DNA from: Spirosoma terrae
Lineage (GTDB): Bacteria > Bacteroidota > Bacteroidia > Cytophagales > Spirosomataceae
DNA: 64,000 nt
Assembly: GCF_010435915.1 (NCBI RefSeq)
Contig: NZ_JAAFZH010000024.1
Span: 1 to 64,000, forward strand
Direction of reading: 5' to 3'
This document shows, piece after piece, positions 34,273 through 43,352 of the stretch. Both the position numbers and the translations under genes were made by a program. How positions within the stretch are numbered: position 1 is the stretch's first letter; the number at the start of each line of letters is the position of its first letter. Below the pieces are notes generated by a model, which saw nothing but the letters and a program-made list of their open reading frames with translations, did not search any database and had not been told where the DNA came from.

Positions 34273-36846
34273 ATGAAACCTCCTCAGAAATTACTCATTC
34301 TTTTGCTGTGTTTTTTACTGGCTTCTGTTACTCATCAGGCCCAGGCACAGACTATGTATACCGTGACCGGGCTGATCACAGATGCCCGGACAGGTGAACC
34401 TATTCCGTTTGCTAGTGTGGCATTGGTGGGGCGCCGAGTGGGTACCGTAACTGACGAGCGAGGTCGATATACAATTCATGCTAAAATCCTCTCTGATTCT
34501 ATTGCGGTCAGTTCGCTAGGCTACGTAACGCAGCGTCAGTTTATTGATCGTGAGCGCACCTCGCAGGCAGTGGACATCAAACTCGTGTCTGGCGGTACGG
34601 CTTTGCAGGAAATAACGGTTCGGGCGGGCGAGAACCCGGCGTTTCGTGTCTTACGTCAGGTGCGTAAAAATCGCTTCATAAACGACCGCAAGCGGCTGGC
34701 TGCTTACGAAAGTGACAATTACGTAAAAACGCAGGTTGCTCTTAGTCACGTGTCGGATCGAATGCGTCGTAATCCGCTTATCAAACGGATTAATGAAGCC
34801 ATGAGCAAGCACGATTCCATCATCGATAGCGAAGGGCATCGGTTATTACCGATTCTGGTCTCGGAGTCTGTATCGCGCTACTACTACCGGGATAATCCAT
34901 CGCGGAAGCGGGAGGATATTCGTAAAACCCGTATCAAAGGGGTTGCTGTCGATGATGCCGGATTGAGTTCGCAGCTACTAGGAGGCACGAACCTCGTTAA
35001 TCAGAATTTTTACGACAACTATATTCCCATCCTGGGAAAGGATTTCGCATCGCCCATTGGCGATAACTGGAAAAACTGGTACGAATTCTACCTGGCCGAT
35101 ACCACGAAGATTGGTGATCATATCTGCTACGAAATCCAATTTGATCCTAAACGTAAGGAAGACCTTGTTTTTACGGGAAAAGCCTGGATCGATACGACTA
35201 CGTTTGCACTCTGCCAGATTGAAACGCACATTGGTAGTGGAGCCAATCTGAACTATGTACGTCAGTTAACAATCGAACAGGAGCTTGAACCAATGATCGA
35301 TTCGTCATCGATCGGGCAGGCTACCGTTGGCTGGTTGCCTACTACGATCCGCTTGATGGCTGATTTGACTGGCGTTGGTAAACAATCGCTTGGGTTGCGG
35401 GCCGAAGTAGCTTTGCACAGTAGCAATATCGTTATCAATAAACCGCATCCGTTGTTTTTTTATGAACAACCGATTGAACCGAGTGATACTGTTGCGACAG
35501 CGAACGAGGCTTATTGGGATCAGGTACAACAAACGCTAGCCGGGGCCGAATCCTTAAACAAAGACGACCTGAAAGCTCGCCAAATTATCGACAAATTGCG
35601 GACAGTGCCAGCGGTGAAAACGGCGGAAGGAGTAGGGCAGGTATTAGTTACCGGTTTTTATAAAATGGGAGGCATTGAGTTGGGACCCTATCCTTATTTG
35701 TTCGCTATTAACACGGTAGAGGGCCTGCGGACCCGAATTGGTTTCCGAACCAATGATCAGTTTAGCCGGAACTGGATTTTCAGAGGGTATCTGGCTTATG
35801 GGACGTTCGACCGTAAATTTAAATACGGTGGCGAAGTGAATTATTTGTTTTCCCGTCAGCACTGGACAATGGCTGGGGTGAAAATGTCTGACGATCTGGA
35901 ACGGCTAGGATTAACACCTGAGCTTATTGGTGGCAATCGAATATTTTACGCGTTAAGCCGATTTGGACGGTACAGAGGAGCGTACCGGAGCCAGCAGAAA
36001 GAGTTGTTTTTTCGTAGCGAACCCATTCGGGGTATTTTGTTGACCGCTACGTTAGGCAGCCGAACATTTGATCCAATATTTCCTTTTCATTATCGCATAC
36101 ATCCCGACATGGGCGATCTGTCGCCTTTGCAGTCTACTATTTATGATACGTATTGGTCGGTAGAAGCACGGCTGGCCAGAAAAGAAAAGTATATTATGGA
36201 TGGTAATGACCGTATTACGTTGGGAACGAAACGGGCGCCGGTCTTCACCATTCGATACACTCGGGGCCTACGGTCGTTGGGGGGCGATTTTAATTATGAT
36301 CGTCTGACGCTACGTGCTCAGCAGTCGCTACGTATCGGGCCATTTGGCCGTATGAGTTATTTGCTCTCGGGTGGATTTACGCCGTCTACGTTACCTGCTC
36401 CTTTATTATTTCCTCATACGGGTAATCCGACTCCACTGCTGACCAATAATACGTTCAACCGGATGCAGTTTTACGAATTTGTTAGCGATCGATTTGTATC
36501 TATTCATGTACAGCATCGGTTTGAGGGGTTCCTGTTTAACCGTATTCCCGGTATTCGAAAACTGAACTGGCGATTAGTGGCTAACGTAGATGCACTGTGG
36601 GGTAGTTTATCGAAAGAAAATCAGGACGTCGAGACGTTCAGGCCATTGCCGGGTGGGATGAAACCTATTCATTTTGGATCGCTCGATGGATCGAAACCGT
36701 ATTTAGAAGTAGGCTACGGTATCGAAAATATTTTTAAACTGATCCGTATTCAGGCTATTCACCGGCTAACGTATCTGGATGGTGGCTATAATGGCATTCC
36801 GATCAGTCCATTTGCACTTAAAGCATCAGCCTCGTTTAATTTCTAA
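34273..36846 (+). CDS. DUF5686 family outer-membrane protein with carboxypeptidase-like domain
   Basis: An 857-residue protein from the ATG at 34273. Signal peptide to AQAQ (about 26), a carboxypeptidase-regulatory-like sandwich (about 30-110, VTGLITDARTGEPIPFASVA), a DUF5686 region (RVLRQVRKNR, FYDNYIPILGKDFASP, CYEIQFDPKRKEDLVFTGKA) and a C-terminal beta-rich half ending in an aromatic residue (SASFNF), typical for a barrel inserted by BamA. The biochemical role of DUF5686 proteins is not established. Single gene with its own promoter and a long hairpin after the stop. Confidence 0.88.
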   Translation: MKPPQKLLILLLCFLLASVTHQAQAQTMYTVTGLITDARTGEPIPFASVALVGRRVGTVTDERGRYTIHAKILSDSIAVSSLGYVTQRQFIDRERTSQAVDIKLVSGGTALQEITVRAGENPAFRVLRQVRKNRFINDRKRLAAYESDNYVKTQVALSHVSDRMRRNPLIKRINEAMSKHDSIIDSEGHRLLPILVSESVSRYYYRDNPSRKREDIRKTRIKGVAVDDAGLSSQLLGGTNLVNQNFYDNYIPILGKDFASPIGDNWKNWYEFYLADTTKIGDHICYEIQFDPKRKEDLVFTGKAWIDTTTFALCQIETHIGSGANLNYVRQLTIEQELEPMIDSSSIGQATVGWLPTTIRLMADLTGVGKQSLGLRAEVALHSSNIVINKPHPLFFYEQPIEPSDTVATANEAYWDQVQQTLAGAESLNKDDLKARQIIDKLRTVPAVKTAEGVGQVLVTGFYKMGGIELGPYPYLFAINTVEGLRTRIGFRTNDQFSRNWIFRGYLAYGTFDRKFKYGGEVNYLFSRQHWTMAGVKMSDDLERLGLTPELIGGNRIFYALSRFGRYRGAYRSQQKELFFRSEPIRGILLTATLGSRTFDPIFPFHYRIHPDMGDLSPLQSTIYDTYWSVEARLARKEKYIMDGNDRITLGTKRAPVFTIRYTRGLRSLGGDFNYDRLTLRAQQSLRIGPFGRMSYLLSGGFTPSTLPAPLLFPHTGNPTPLLTNNTFNRMQFYEFVSDRFVSIHVQHRFEGFLFNRIPGIRKLNWRLVANVDALWGSLSKENQDVETFRPLPGGMKPIHFGSLDGSKPYLEVGYGIENIFKLIRIQAIHRLTYLDGGYNGIPISPFALKASASFNF

Positions 36847-36850
36847 AGAC

Positions 36851-36907
36851 ACTAAAGCCATGTGTGCCAGAGAAACACAACGTTTTTCTGGCACACATGG
36901 CTTTAGT
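36851..36907. terminator. Long hairpin between convergent genes, probable bidirectional terminator
   Basis: Perfect 21-bp arms (36851-36871 and 36887-36907) with a 15-base loop, four bases after the DUF5686 stop and 14 bases before the end of the convergent methyltransferase gene. There is no T-tract after either arm, so termination could be structural or the hairpin may protect mRNA ends. Confidence 0.6.
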
Positions 36908-36921
36908 ACGTAATGTCTGGA

Positions 36922-37662
36922 TTAGTTGACCTTGCCGATTCGTAAAAATACGGGAAAGGTTAGCTCCCGCTCGGTTTCGCCCCAGAGCGGTTTTAGTACG
37001 TCGCCAAGGTCATTCACCGGATCTTCTTCATTTTCATGAATGTACTGCCGAACGGCCGACCAGGTTCGGAGGTAGTTTAGGAATCGGTCTAATGGCCAGC
37101 TTCGGCGGATTGTAAATGGTTTGACTTGACAATCCGCGAACGGAAAAGGAAGACTGCTATAGGCATTATCGATATGGACACGTTGCGGGTCCCAGTACGG
37201 ACCAACTCGATTCCGATAAAAATCAACAATTAGTTTATCCAGATCGGGGCCCGCTTTAACCAGTCCATATCCCCATTCGGCGATGGTGGCGCCGGGTTTA
37301 GCAACCCGACGAACTTCCTGATGAAAGGCGTTGATGTCGAACCAATGCAGTGCCTGAGCTACCGTAATCAGATCAAAGGTATGGTCGCTAAAGGGAGTAT
37401 GCTCAGCCTGGCTTTGCTGGTAGTGAATATTTGATTTCTTGACAGCTAACAGCAGTTGTGTTTCACTAATGTCCGTTGCCTCAACCTGTTCGAATAAATC
37501 GGCCAGTACGTTTGCTACCTGGCCGTTACCCGTAGCGCAATCCCAGGCCATTTGTCGATTGGTAACATAAGTCATCAGAAAATCGTAGAGATCAGCAGGG
37601 TAGTCAATACGATATTGGGCGTATAAACCGGCATGACCCGAAAAACGGTCGAGTGGCGTCAT
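36922..37662 (-). CDS. Class I SAM-dependent methyltransferase
   Basis: A 246-residue cytosolic protein of the Methyltransf_11/Tam-like type: motif I DCATGNGQVA (about 41-50), acidic residue in ATDIS after strand 2, AQALHWFD (about 102-109) after motif III, and a small C-terminal domain. The HW pair after motif III is typical of trans-aconitate and related small-molecule methyltransferases, but the substrate cannot be read from sequence. Single gene, converging on the DUF5686 gene. Confidence 0.85.
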   Translation of the reverse strand: MTPLDRFSGHAGLYAQYRIDYPADLYDFLMTYVTNRQMAWDCATGNGQVANVLADLFEQVEATDISETQLLLAVKKSNIHYQQSQAEHTPFSDHTFDLITVAQALHWFDINAFHQEVRRVAKPGATIAEWGYGLVKAGPDLDKLIVDFYRNRVGPYWDPQRVHIDNAYSSLPFPFADCQVKPFTIRRSWPLDRFLNYLRTWSAVRQYIHENEEDPVNDLGDVLKPLWGETERELTFPVFLRIGKVN

Positions 37663-37749
37663 GTTTATTTTTTTATTTTAGCTGTAATTAAACGTTTTGT
37701 GTGAACAATTGTCTAACGAATGGTTTAAAGAGGAAAACTAATGGCAAAA

Positions 37750-37780
37750 TTGGGTTATAAGTTGGAACCATCTATTTTTG
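37750..37780 (+). promoter_or_regulatory. Promoter of the c-type cytochrome gene
   Basis: TTG (37750-37752), 20 bases, TATTTTTG (37773-37780), a perfect Bacteroidota -33/-7 pair. The ATG is 60 bases downstream. Confidence 0.6.
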
Positions 37781-37840
37781 CGGGGTTGACCTATAGCCAA
37801 TTATCAATTTGTTCCGTTCATTTATCGTTACCCGATTCTC

Positions 37841-38245
37841 ATGAAAAAATCGTTTGGATTTCTCCTGGCTGCGGCTGCCTTAGCCTTGGTTTCTGTTGAT
37901 GTTAACGCTCAGGCTCCAGCTGATATTCCAGCGGATATGAATGCCCTGATGAGCAAATATACCTGTATAGCCTGCCACCGCCCTAATCAGAAGCTGGTTG
38001 GTCCTGCTTATATTGACGTTGCCAAGAAGAATTACTCGGATGAGGAAATTGTAAATCTGATTTACAACCCAAATCCATCTCATTGGCCAGGGTATCCTCC
38101 AATGGCTCCAATGAAACAGGTGCCTAAGGAAGATGCGTTGAAACTGGCTTCCTGGATTAACTCGCTGGATGGGGGTTCTAAAAAGACTACCACCAAGAAA
38201 AGCACAACAAAGACTACCACGAAAAAAACTACTAAGAAATCGTAA
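37841..38245 (+). CDS. Small secreted c-type cytochrome with Lys/Thr-rich tail
   Basis: A 134-residue protein with a signal peptide (to NAQA, about 24) and one haem c site CIACH (42-46). The distal Met ligand is M88 or M91 in PPMAPM. The fold matches class I monohaem cytochromes of about 85 residues, used as periplasmic electron carriers. The last 22 residues (113-134) are only Lys, Thr and Ser, forming a strongly basic tail not needed for the cytochrome fold, perhaps for binding the membrane, peptidoglycan or an acidic redox partner. Own promoter and terminator: monocistronic. Confidence 0.92.
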   Translation: MKKSFGFLLAAAALALVSVDVNAQAPADIPADMNALMSKYTCIACHRPNQKLVGPAYIDVAKKNYSDEEIVNLIYNPNPSHWPGYPPMAPMKQVPKEDALKLASWINSLDGGSKKTTTKKSTTKTTTKKTTKKS

Positions 38246-38260
38246 GTTGACTTCGGGTTT

Positions 38261-38307
38261 TCACAAAAAAGAAGCACCGGTCCTGGACCGGTGCTTCTTT
38301 TTTGTGA
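38261..38307. terminator. Perfect hairpin terminator after the cytochrome gene
   Basis: Two perfect 23-bp arms (38261-38283, 38285-38307) around a single base; the GC-rich core ACCGGTCC/GGACCGGT is flanked by A6 and T6, so it can terminate in either direction. It starts 16 bases after the cytochrome stop. Confidence 0.85.
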
Positions 38308-38506
38308 AAATTCTGACTGCTAAACGGTAAATAGCCTTCTGATAAGGCTAACCCGTTCGGTTTGCTTTTCGGGCTATCTCATTTTGGTAATCAATTAATT
38401 TTTGATTGTATTTATTGATTATAAAGAATCTAAATTGAACAGGAGGGCGTACGTAAGCGGACTAATCGCTATTAACCCGCGCTTTTGTTCTGTGAATAAT
38501 ACGCAC

Positions 38507-39064
38507 ATGCTGACAGATGAGGAGATGATTCGTGCTTACTTCTCGTCGCAGCCGACCCACTGCTTTGAGACGCTTTACAAGCGTTACGTTAACAAGGTTT
38601 ATCGTAGATGTTTATCATTAACTCAGGATACTACGAAGGCCGAAGATTTTACACACGATATATTTTTGCGGGCGTTCTCTAAGCTCGACGCTTTTCAGGA
38701 GCGGGCTCGTTTTTCAACCTGGCTTTACTCGATTGCCTACAACTATTGCCTGGATCAGCTTAAGCTCGCGCGACGTATCAATACAATAATCATTGCTGAC
38801 GATTCCGCTTTTGATATTCCGGAAGCTGATGAAAGTTTGGTACACGAAGAGGCTATACAGCTTATGGAACGAGCTATCGATTACCTCTCTCCCAAGGATA
38901 TAAGACTGTTACGGCTTAAGTACGAAGAAGGGCTGAGTGTTAATGAAATTGCCGACTTGTATAGTAGTAAAGTTAATACCGTTAAGATGCGCCTTAAACG
39001 AAGTCGTGATCGTATCGCCTATTTATATAAAACGCTACAGTATCATCAAACCAAACGTTTATAA
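38507..39064 (+). CDS. ECF-family RNA polymerase sigma-70 factor
   Basis: A 185-residue sigma factor from the ATG at 38507 (MLTDEEMIRAYFSSQ); an earlier start at 38402 would add 35 residues. Region 2 (FETLYKRYVNKVYRR and DFTHDIFLRAFSKL) binds core polymerase and the -10 element; region 4 (LSVNEIADLYSSKVNTVKMR) is the -35-binding helix-turn-helix. No anti-sigma gene follows: the next 467 bases hold a repeat and then an oxidoreductase gene. Control must come from elsewhere or from its own transcription. Target genes unknown. Confidence 0.93.
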   Translation: MLTDEEMIRAYFSSQPTHCFETLYKRYVNKVYRRCLSLTQDTTKAEDFTHDIFLRAFSKLDAFQERARFSTWLYSIAYNYCLDQLKLARRINTIIIADDSAFDIPEADESLVHEEAIQLMERAIDYLSPKDIRLLRLKYEEGLSVNEIADLYSSKVNTVKMRLKRSRDRIAYLYKTLQYHQTKRL

Positions 39065-39176
39065 AGCTCCGTTTACGTCTACATTATAAGCTCACTACGT
39101 TTGAGCAGGCTTTAGTTGCTGTTATTAAGTAGTCTTCTACGCACTCCGTAAATGCAGACAAGGGGCTAGAGGTATT

Positions 39177-39299
39177 GAGTGCTGAGGTTGTCATAGACAG
39201 CATCCTGCTGTCTATGACAACCTCAGTGGCTAATTGGGGCATTACAACTTAGCCTACGGCTTCGACAGCAGGATGCTGTCCATGACAACCTCAGCACTC
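39177..39299. repeat. Nested palindromic repeat in the gap after the ECF sigma gene
   Basis: Outer arms of 36 bp (39177-39212 and 39264-39299) with one mismatch. The left arm and its continuation form a second, perfect hairpin with 18-bp arms (39183-39200, 39208-39225) and a 7-base loop. The unit TGAGGTTGTCATAGACAG thus occurs three times in alternating orientation, and either the inner or the outer pairing can form, not both fully. A REP/BIME-like element is likely. Confidence 0.8.
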
Positions 39300-39531
39300 C
39301 GTTCAGCTAGACACTAAGAAAAGTCCGGCGCTACAGAGAAAATGGACATTAAAGAAACAGGCCGGATACAATAGGGCGATCGTATCTACTCAATCACGAT
39401 TAATGTTGCAGGCTGAATTGGTAGTTTCTAAAAGGTTCTGCCTTTACTGAAAAAAGGTTTTCGCTCTAAGCGATTCCCGAAAACAGATCCTATAGCTAGT
39501 CGGCAGAGGCTGCCTGAAACCCTCAACTTGC
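39300..39531. other. Intergenic stretch upstream of the Gfo/Idh oxidoreductase
   Basis: No gene, RNA or clear TAnnTTTG promoter seen. It contains a short repeat pair (AAAGGTT... and AAAAGGTTTT) but nothing I can assign. Confidence 0.5.
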
Positions 39532-40908
39532 ATGAATACATTCAATATTAATCGTCGCCGTTTCCTGCAGGGGACAACGGCTTCTCTTGCACTTACTACG
39601 TTTGGGGCCCGTGGTCTTGATCTGATTTATCCCGCAAACACACTACGTGTTGGGCTGATTGGAACAGGATGGTACGGCAAAAGTGACTTGCTCCGGTTGA
39701 TTCAGGTGGCTCCTGTGGAAGTGGTGGCGCTTTGTGATGTTGATAAAAAAATGCTCGATGGGGCAGCCAAGTTGGTTAGTCAGCGCCAGAAATCAGGTAA
39801 AACGCCTAAATTATACGGTGACTATCGGAAAATGCTGGCCGATAATCAGTTTGACATTGTGCTGATTGGAACGCCTGATCATTGGCACGCTTTACAAACC
39901 ATTGACTGTATTAAGGCCGGGGCTAATGTATACGTACAAAAGCCAATTAGTGTTGACGTAATGGAAGGGGAAGCCATGGTAGCGGCTGCCCGGAAATACA
40001 ATAAAGTGGTTCAGGTTGGTACGCAGCGTAAAAGCACTCCGCATCTGATCGATGCTAAGAAAAATATCGTAGATGCTGGTTTGCTCGGAAAAGTATCACA
40101 TGTGGAGATGTGCTGCTATTTCCCGATGCGGAATAACGGAAATCCACCCGTTCAGGCCGTTCCCGATTTTCTGGACTATGAGATGTGGACGGGGCCTGCT
40201 CCTTTAAGACCCTACGATGGGTTACCTCACGTTCGTTGGTGGCGCACGTTTATGGAGTACGGTAACGGCATCACGGGCGATATGTGCGTTCATATGCTCG
40301 ATACAGTACGTTGGATGTTGAAGCTGGGCTGGCCTAAACGGATTAGTTCAACGGGCGGTATCTACGTTCAAAAAGAAGGGAAATCGAACATCTCCGATAC
40401 TCAGTCGGCTCTTTTTGAATACGATGATCTTAACTGTGTATGGCAGCATCGGTCCTGGGGAACGCCCGCCAATCCAGATTATCCGTGGTCGTTTACACTC
40501 TATGGCGATAAAGGCACGCTATGGGGAAGTACGATGGCGTACGACTTTATTCCGCAGGGCAAAGGCGAAAAAATCCATAAGGATGTTGTCTACGAAAAAG
40601 AGAAATATCCTGAAGATCTTACGGAACCTACTGAGCCAAAAATCGAGCTGAATGCAGCCCCTGCCACCCGCCTGCATATGCTAAACTTTCTGGATGCAAT
40701 CGACAAAGGCAGCCGCCCGATTGCCGATATTGAAGAAGGACATATTTCTACCGCCAGTTGTATTCTGGCCAATATGTCGATGAAAACGGGTCGTCCTATT
40801 GTATATGATCCTAAAAAACGGGAGATCGTGGGCGACCGTGAAGCCAATGGTTTACTGGCACGCCCTTATCGGCAGCCGTGGGTTCACCCAGACCCTACCA
40901 AAGTATAA
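39532..40908 (+). CDS. Tat-exported Gfo/Idh/MocA family oxidoreductase
   Basis: A 458-residue NAD(P)-dependent oxidoreductase. A twin-arginine signal (NRRRFLQG, residues 7-14, plus hydrophobic stretch) indicates export folded, with cofactor, to the periplasm. The Rossmann motif GLIGTGWYGK (about 41-50) is followed by CDVDKK and by VQKPISV (about 134-140), where most family members have EKP; Lys-Pro is retained. The C-terminal sheet contains TGDMCVHMLDTV, with the usual catalytic-region His. Substrates are probably sugars or cyclitols; some family members act as NAD-dependent glycosidases (GH109). Single gene, distinct from the pair at 57.3-59.8 kb. Confidence 0.9.
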   Translation: MNTFNINRRRFLQGTTASLALTTFGARGLDLIYPANTLRVGLIGTGWYGKSDLLRLIQVAPVEVVALCDVDKKMLDGAAKLVSQRQKSGKTPKLYGDYRKMLADNQFDIVLIGTPDHWHALQTIDCIKAGANVYVQKPISVDVMEGEAMVAAARKYNKVVQVGTQRKSTPHLIDAKKNIVDAGLLGKVSHVEMCCYFPMRNNGNPPVQAVPDFLDYEMWTGPAPLRPYDGLPHVRWWRTFMEYGNGITGDMCVHMLDTVRWMLKLGWPKRISSTGGIYVQKEGKSNISDTQSALFEYDDLNCVWQHRSWGTPANPDYPWSFTLYGDKGTLWGSTMAYDFIPQGKGEKIHKDVVYEKEKYPEDLTEPTEPKIELNAAPATRLHMLNFLDAIDKGSRPIADIEEGHISTASCILANMSMKTGRPIVYDPKKREIVGDREANGLLARPYRQPWVHPDPTKV

Positions 40909-40919
40909 CTGATCAGCAT

Positions 40920-40962
40920 CATTTTCCCGAAAGCCTTACTCGTTAACGCTTTCGGGAAAATG
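40920..40962. terminator. Hairpin between convergent genes
   Basis: Perfect 15-bp arms (40920-40934 and 40948-40962), 13-base loop, 11 bases after the oxidoreductase stop and 15 before the end of the convergent esterase gene. The A/T runs lie inside the arms; it probably terminates both transcripts. Confidence 0.65.
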
Positions 40963-40977
40963 GTTTATAGGGCTTTA

Positions 40978-41667
40978 TTACTTGTGCTGCTTCAATAGCC
41001 AGTCGTATATTTTTTTGTCTTCGTAGAGGTATTGAATGGAGTGGCCTTCGTTCGCTAACCGGGTAAACGTTACGTCCCCTTTACAGGCTTCCAGCCGGCG
41101 AACAAGTCGCTCGGTTTCCGATAGGGGAATTATATCGTCGGCAACGCCGTGAAATGTCCATATAGGTACGTTCTTGATTCGACAAACCTGAGTAGAGTCG
41201 TCGCAGCCACCACATAATGGAACAATGGCGGCAAATTTGTCGGGATAGGCTATTGCTGTTTGCCAGGTACCATATCCACCCATACTGATCCCCGTCAGAT
41301 AAATCCGTTTTTTATCAATTCGATACGTAGTCGTTAGTTTGTCGTACAGTGGCTCCAGCCAATTGTCGGTAGACCAGAATTTCCCATCCGGGCACTGGGG
41401 CGAGGCAATAATAAACGGAAAATCATGCCCCTTTTCTACAAGAGCCGGTAAGCCATATCCGTTGAGCTTCGTTAAATCATTTCCCCGATGCGATCCGCCG
41501 TGCAGATAAATCACTAACGGATAGCTTGTTGTTGCAGCGTACTCTTTAGGCAGGTAAAGCAGGTAGGGATAGTTTTCTTTGGTTTTGGGATCAACCTGTG
41601 CAAAAAGTGAACAACCCAGAATAGGTAACAAGAAAAACGGGAGAAGAACGGTGATTGATAAGCGCAT
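40978..41667 (-). CDS. Lipoprotein alpha/beta-hydrolase (prolyl-oligopeptidase/dienelactone-hydrolase-like esterase)
   Basis: A 229-residue protein with a lipobox (LPILGC, C19), so it is probably a membrane-anchored lipoprotein. Oxyanion-region YLHGGSHRG (about 54-62), nucleophile elbow GISMGGYG with S128, acid D177 or D178 in GVADDIIP and H209 in EGHS complete the hydrolase triad. Related secreted proteins act as feruloyl or acetyl-xylan esterases or as polyhydroxyalkanoate depolymerases; substrate is not determined here. It is the last of three minus-strand genes (RsbQ-like hydrolase, kinase, esterase), 38 bases after the kinase gene. Confidence 0.87.
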   Translation of the reverse strand: MRLSITVLLPFFLLPILGCSLFAQVDPKTKENYPYLLYLPKEYAATTSYPLVIYLHGGSHRGNDLTKLNGYGLPALVEKGHDFPFIIASPQCPDGKFWSTDNWLEPLYDKLTTTYRIDKKRIYLTGISMGGYGTWQTAIAYPDKFAAIVPLCGGCDDSTQVCRIKNVPIWTFHGVADDIIPLSETERLVRRLEACKGDVTFTRLANEGHSIQYLYEDKKIYDWLLKQHK

Positions 41668-41705
41668 AGCCGACGTAGTAATACCGTAAAGATTGATAAA
41701 TCTGC

Positions 41706-43280
41706 TTACAAAGCTTCCTGATTGTCGGCATTAACGTTGTCAACAAATTTGACGTATTCGGCTGGAAAGACCAGTTTGAACGTAGTGCCAACATTTTCGG
41801 TACTGTCTACTTCAATGGTAGCCCCCAGTTTTTCAGTTAGTGCCTTCACAATCGACAAGCCGAGCCCCGACGTACTTTCGTTATTGGTGGGCTGGGCCGA
41901 TAATCGCTGAAAACGCTTGAAAAGCTTCTCCTGGTCTTCGGTCGAAATTCCCGGACCTTCGTCTCTGACGGCTATTACTAACCCTTGCTCGCGCATGTCG
42001 GTCTGAACATATACGTTACGTCCAAAGGGCGAAAATTTCAGCGCATTACTGATGAGGTTATCAAGAATCCGTACAAGTGATTCTGGATCGGTATACAGAA
42101 TGACAGGATGCCCAGCGTGCTGGACGTGGAGTTTTATGTCTTTTTGGTAAGCCTGTGCCGTGAAGCCGTCGACAATGACATGGATGAGATCGGCTAATTC
42201 AATATTTTCCCGGTTGACGGGTTGATTTGAGGTGATCAGCCGATTGAAATAAACAATACTGTCAATCAGATTGAGGCCGCGTTTTATGGTTTTCTGGCCA
42301 TACTCGATATTTTCGGTTTGCTCGTCGTTTAAAGGGCCTGTCATCGGCAGGAAACTGAAAACAAAACTGAGCGTCGATAGCGGAGATTTAAGATCGTGGG
42401 CAATGACGCTGATTAAGTTTTCGATTTCCCGATACGCATCTGACAGTTGCAGGTTTTTTTTGTACAGCTCCATTACGTCGTTGAAGAGCCATATTCTGCC
42501 TTTGAAGTAAGGCGAAAAAATAGGCCGGGTCAGAACCGACAGAATTTTGTCGTCAAATGTCCAGATCCATTCTTTAATGCTAAAATTGGGATCATGAATA
42601 AATCGGGCGGCCGTCTGGTTGATTTCGTCGATATTAAGTGCCTTGTTACGGAGCTGCATCATGCCAACCGACAAGTCGGCCGGAGAAGGACGTAATTCGC
42701 CAGGTTCGAGATTCAATAGCTCAATAGCAGCCTGGTTGACCCAGCTTGTTTCTTCATCTTCATTGATGAGAACAATGGCCTGGGGTACAATGCCAAATAA
42801 GAAACGATATTGCTGTTCTAAAGCAATACGTTGTAAGGACAAACTACTGACAAGTACTTTATCACTGAATCGGTACAGCGCATCTTCAATGTCATCCAGG
42901 GCTTCGTTGGTCGGTTGACTCCAGCCTACCAGTATCCATCCTTTGAATGTATAGTTATTCAATCGATAGCCAGCCAGTTGTTTATAAGGGCTCAGAAAGC
43001 TTTTGAGTGCTCGTCGGGGCGTAAAATCAGGATCGAAAAAGAAAGGCGATGATTGGGTTAGGTCGTATAACTGCGCAGGATTAATTTGGGGGGAGTTTTG
43101 TTTTGTTGTATTGGAAAACTGAATGGTAGCGGTCCATTCATCGCGTTCCTGTATAATAAAACAGCCGTCTGCTTTTAGAAAAGCTACTATTTCCTGTATG
43201 TATGCTTCCTGCAGCTTTGGGCCAATTTCCGTTGCTTCAACGCTCCGAAATCGTTTCTCAAGAACTTTAAAGTCCATCAT
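41706..43280 (-). CDS. PAS-domain sensor histidine kinase next to rsbQ
   Basis: A 524-residue kinase without membrane segments, so probably cytosolic. Residues 1-150 form an N-terminal domain of unclear type, a PAS domain follows at about 155-265 (YRFLFGIVPQAIVLINEDEE), then HisKA with H295 in VIAHDLKSP, the N-box LDNLISNALKFS (about 405-416), G1 DEGPGIS and G2 SGLGLSIVKAL. It autophosphorylates on H295; no response regulator is adjacent. It lies 72 bases downstream of an RsbQ-like hydrolase on the same strand. In Bacillus RsbQ activates the PAS protein RsbP, so here the PAS domain may be the hydrolase-dependent input. Confidence 0.92.
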   Translation of the reverse strand: MMDFKVLEKRFRSVEATEIGPKLQEAYIQEIVAFLKADGCFIIQERDEWTATIQFSNTTKQNSPQINPAQLYDLTQSSPFFFDPDFTPRRALKSFLSPYKQLAGYRLNNYTFKGWILVGWSQPTNEALDDIEDALYRFSDKVLVSSLSLQRIALEQQYRFLFGIVPQAIVLINEDEETSWVNQAAIELLNLEPGELRPSPADLSVGMMQLRNKALNIDEINQTAARFIHDPNFSIKEWIWTFDDKILSVLTRPIFSPYFKGRIWLFNDVMELYKKNLQLSDAYREIENLISVIAHDLKSPLSTLSFVFSFLPMTGPLNDEQTENIEYGQKTIKRGLNLIDSIVYFNRLITSNQPVNRENIELADLIHVIVDGFTAQAYQKDIKLHVQHAGHPVILYTDPESLVRILDNLISNALKFSPFGRNVYVQTDMREQGLVIAVRDEGPGISTEDQEKLFKRFQRLSAQPTNNESTSGLGLSIVKALTEKLGATIEVDSTENVGTTFKLVFPAEYVKFVDNVNADNQEAL

Positions 43281-43352
43281 ATAAGATGTCCGCCAAATTT
43301 TTCCCTCTACAGGACGTATCAGCGACTATTAGACGAAATCTAGAACAAAAGC

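Noticed and set aside
39300-39531. tRNA or small RNA gene in the gap before the oxidoreductase
   Set aside because: No T-loop sequence with matching acceptor and anticodon stems could be found.
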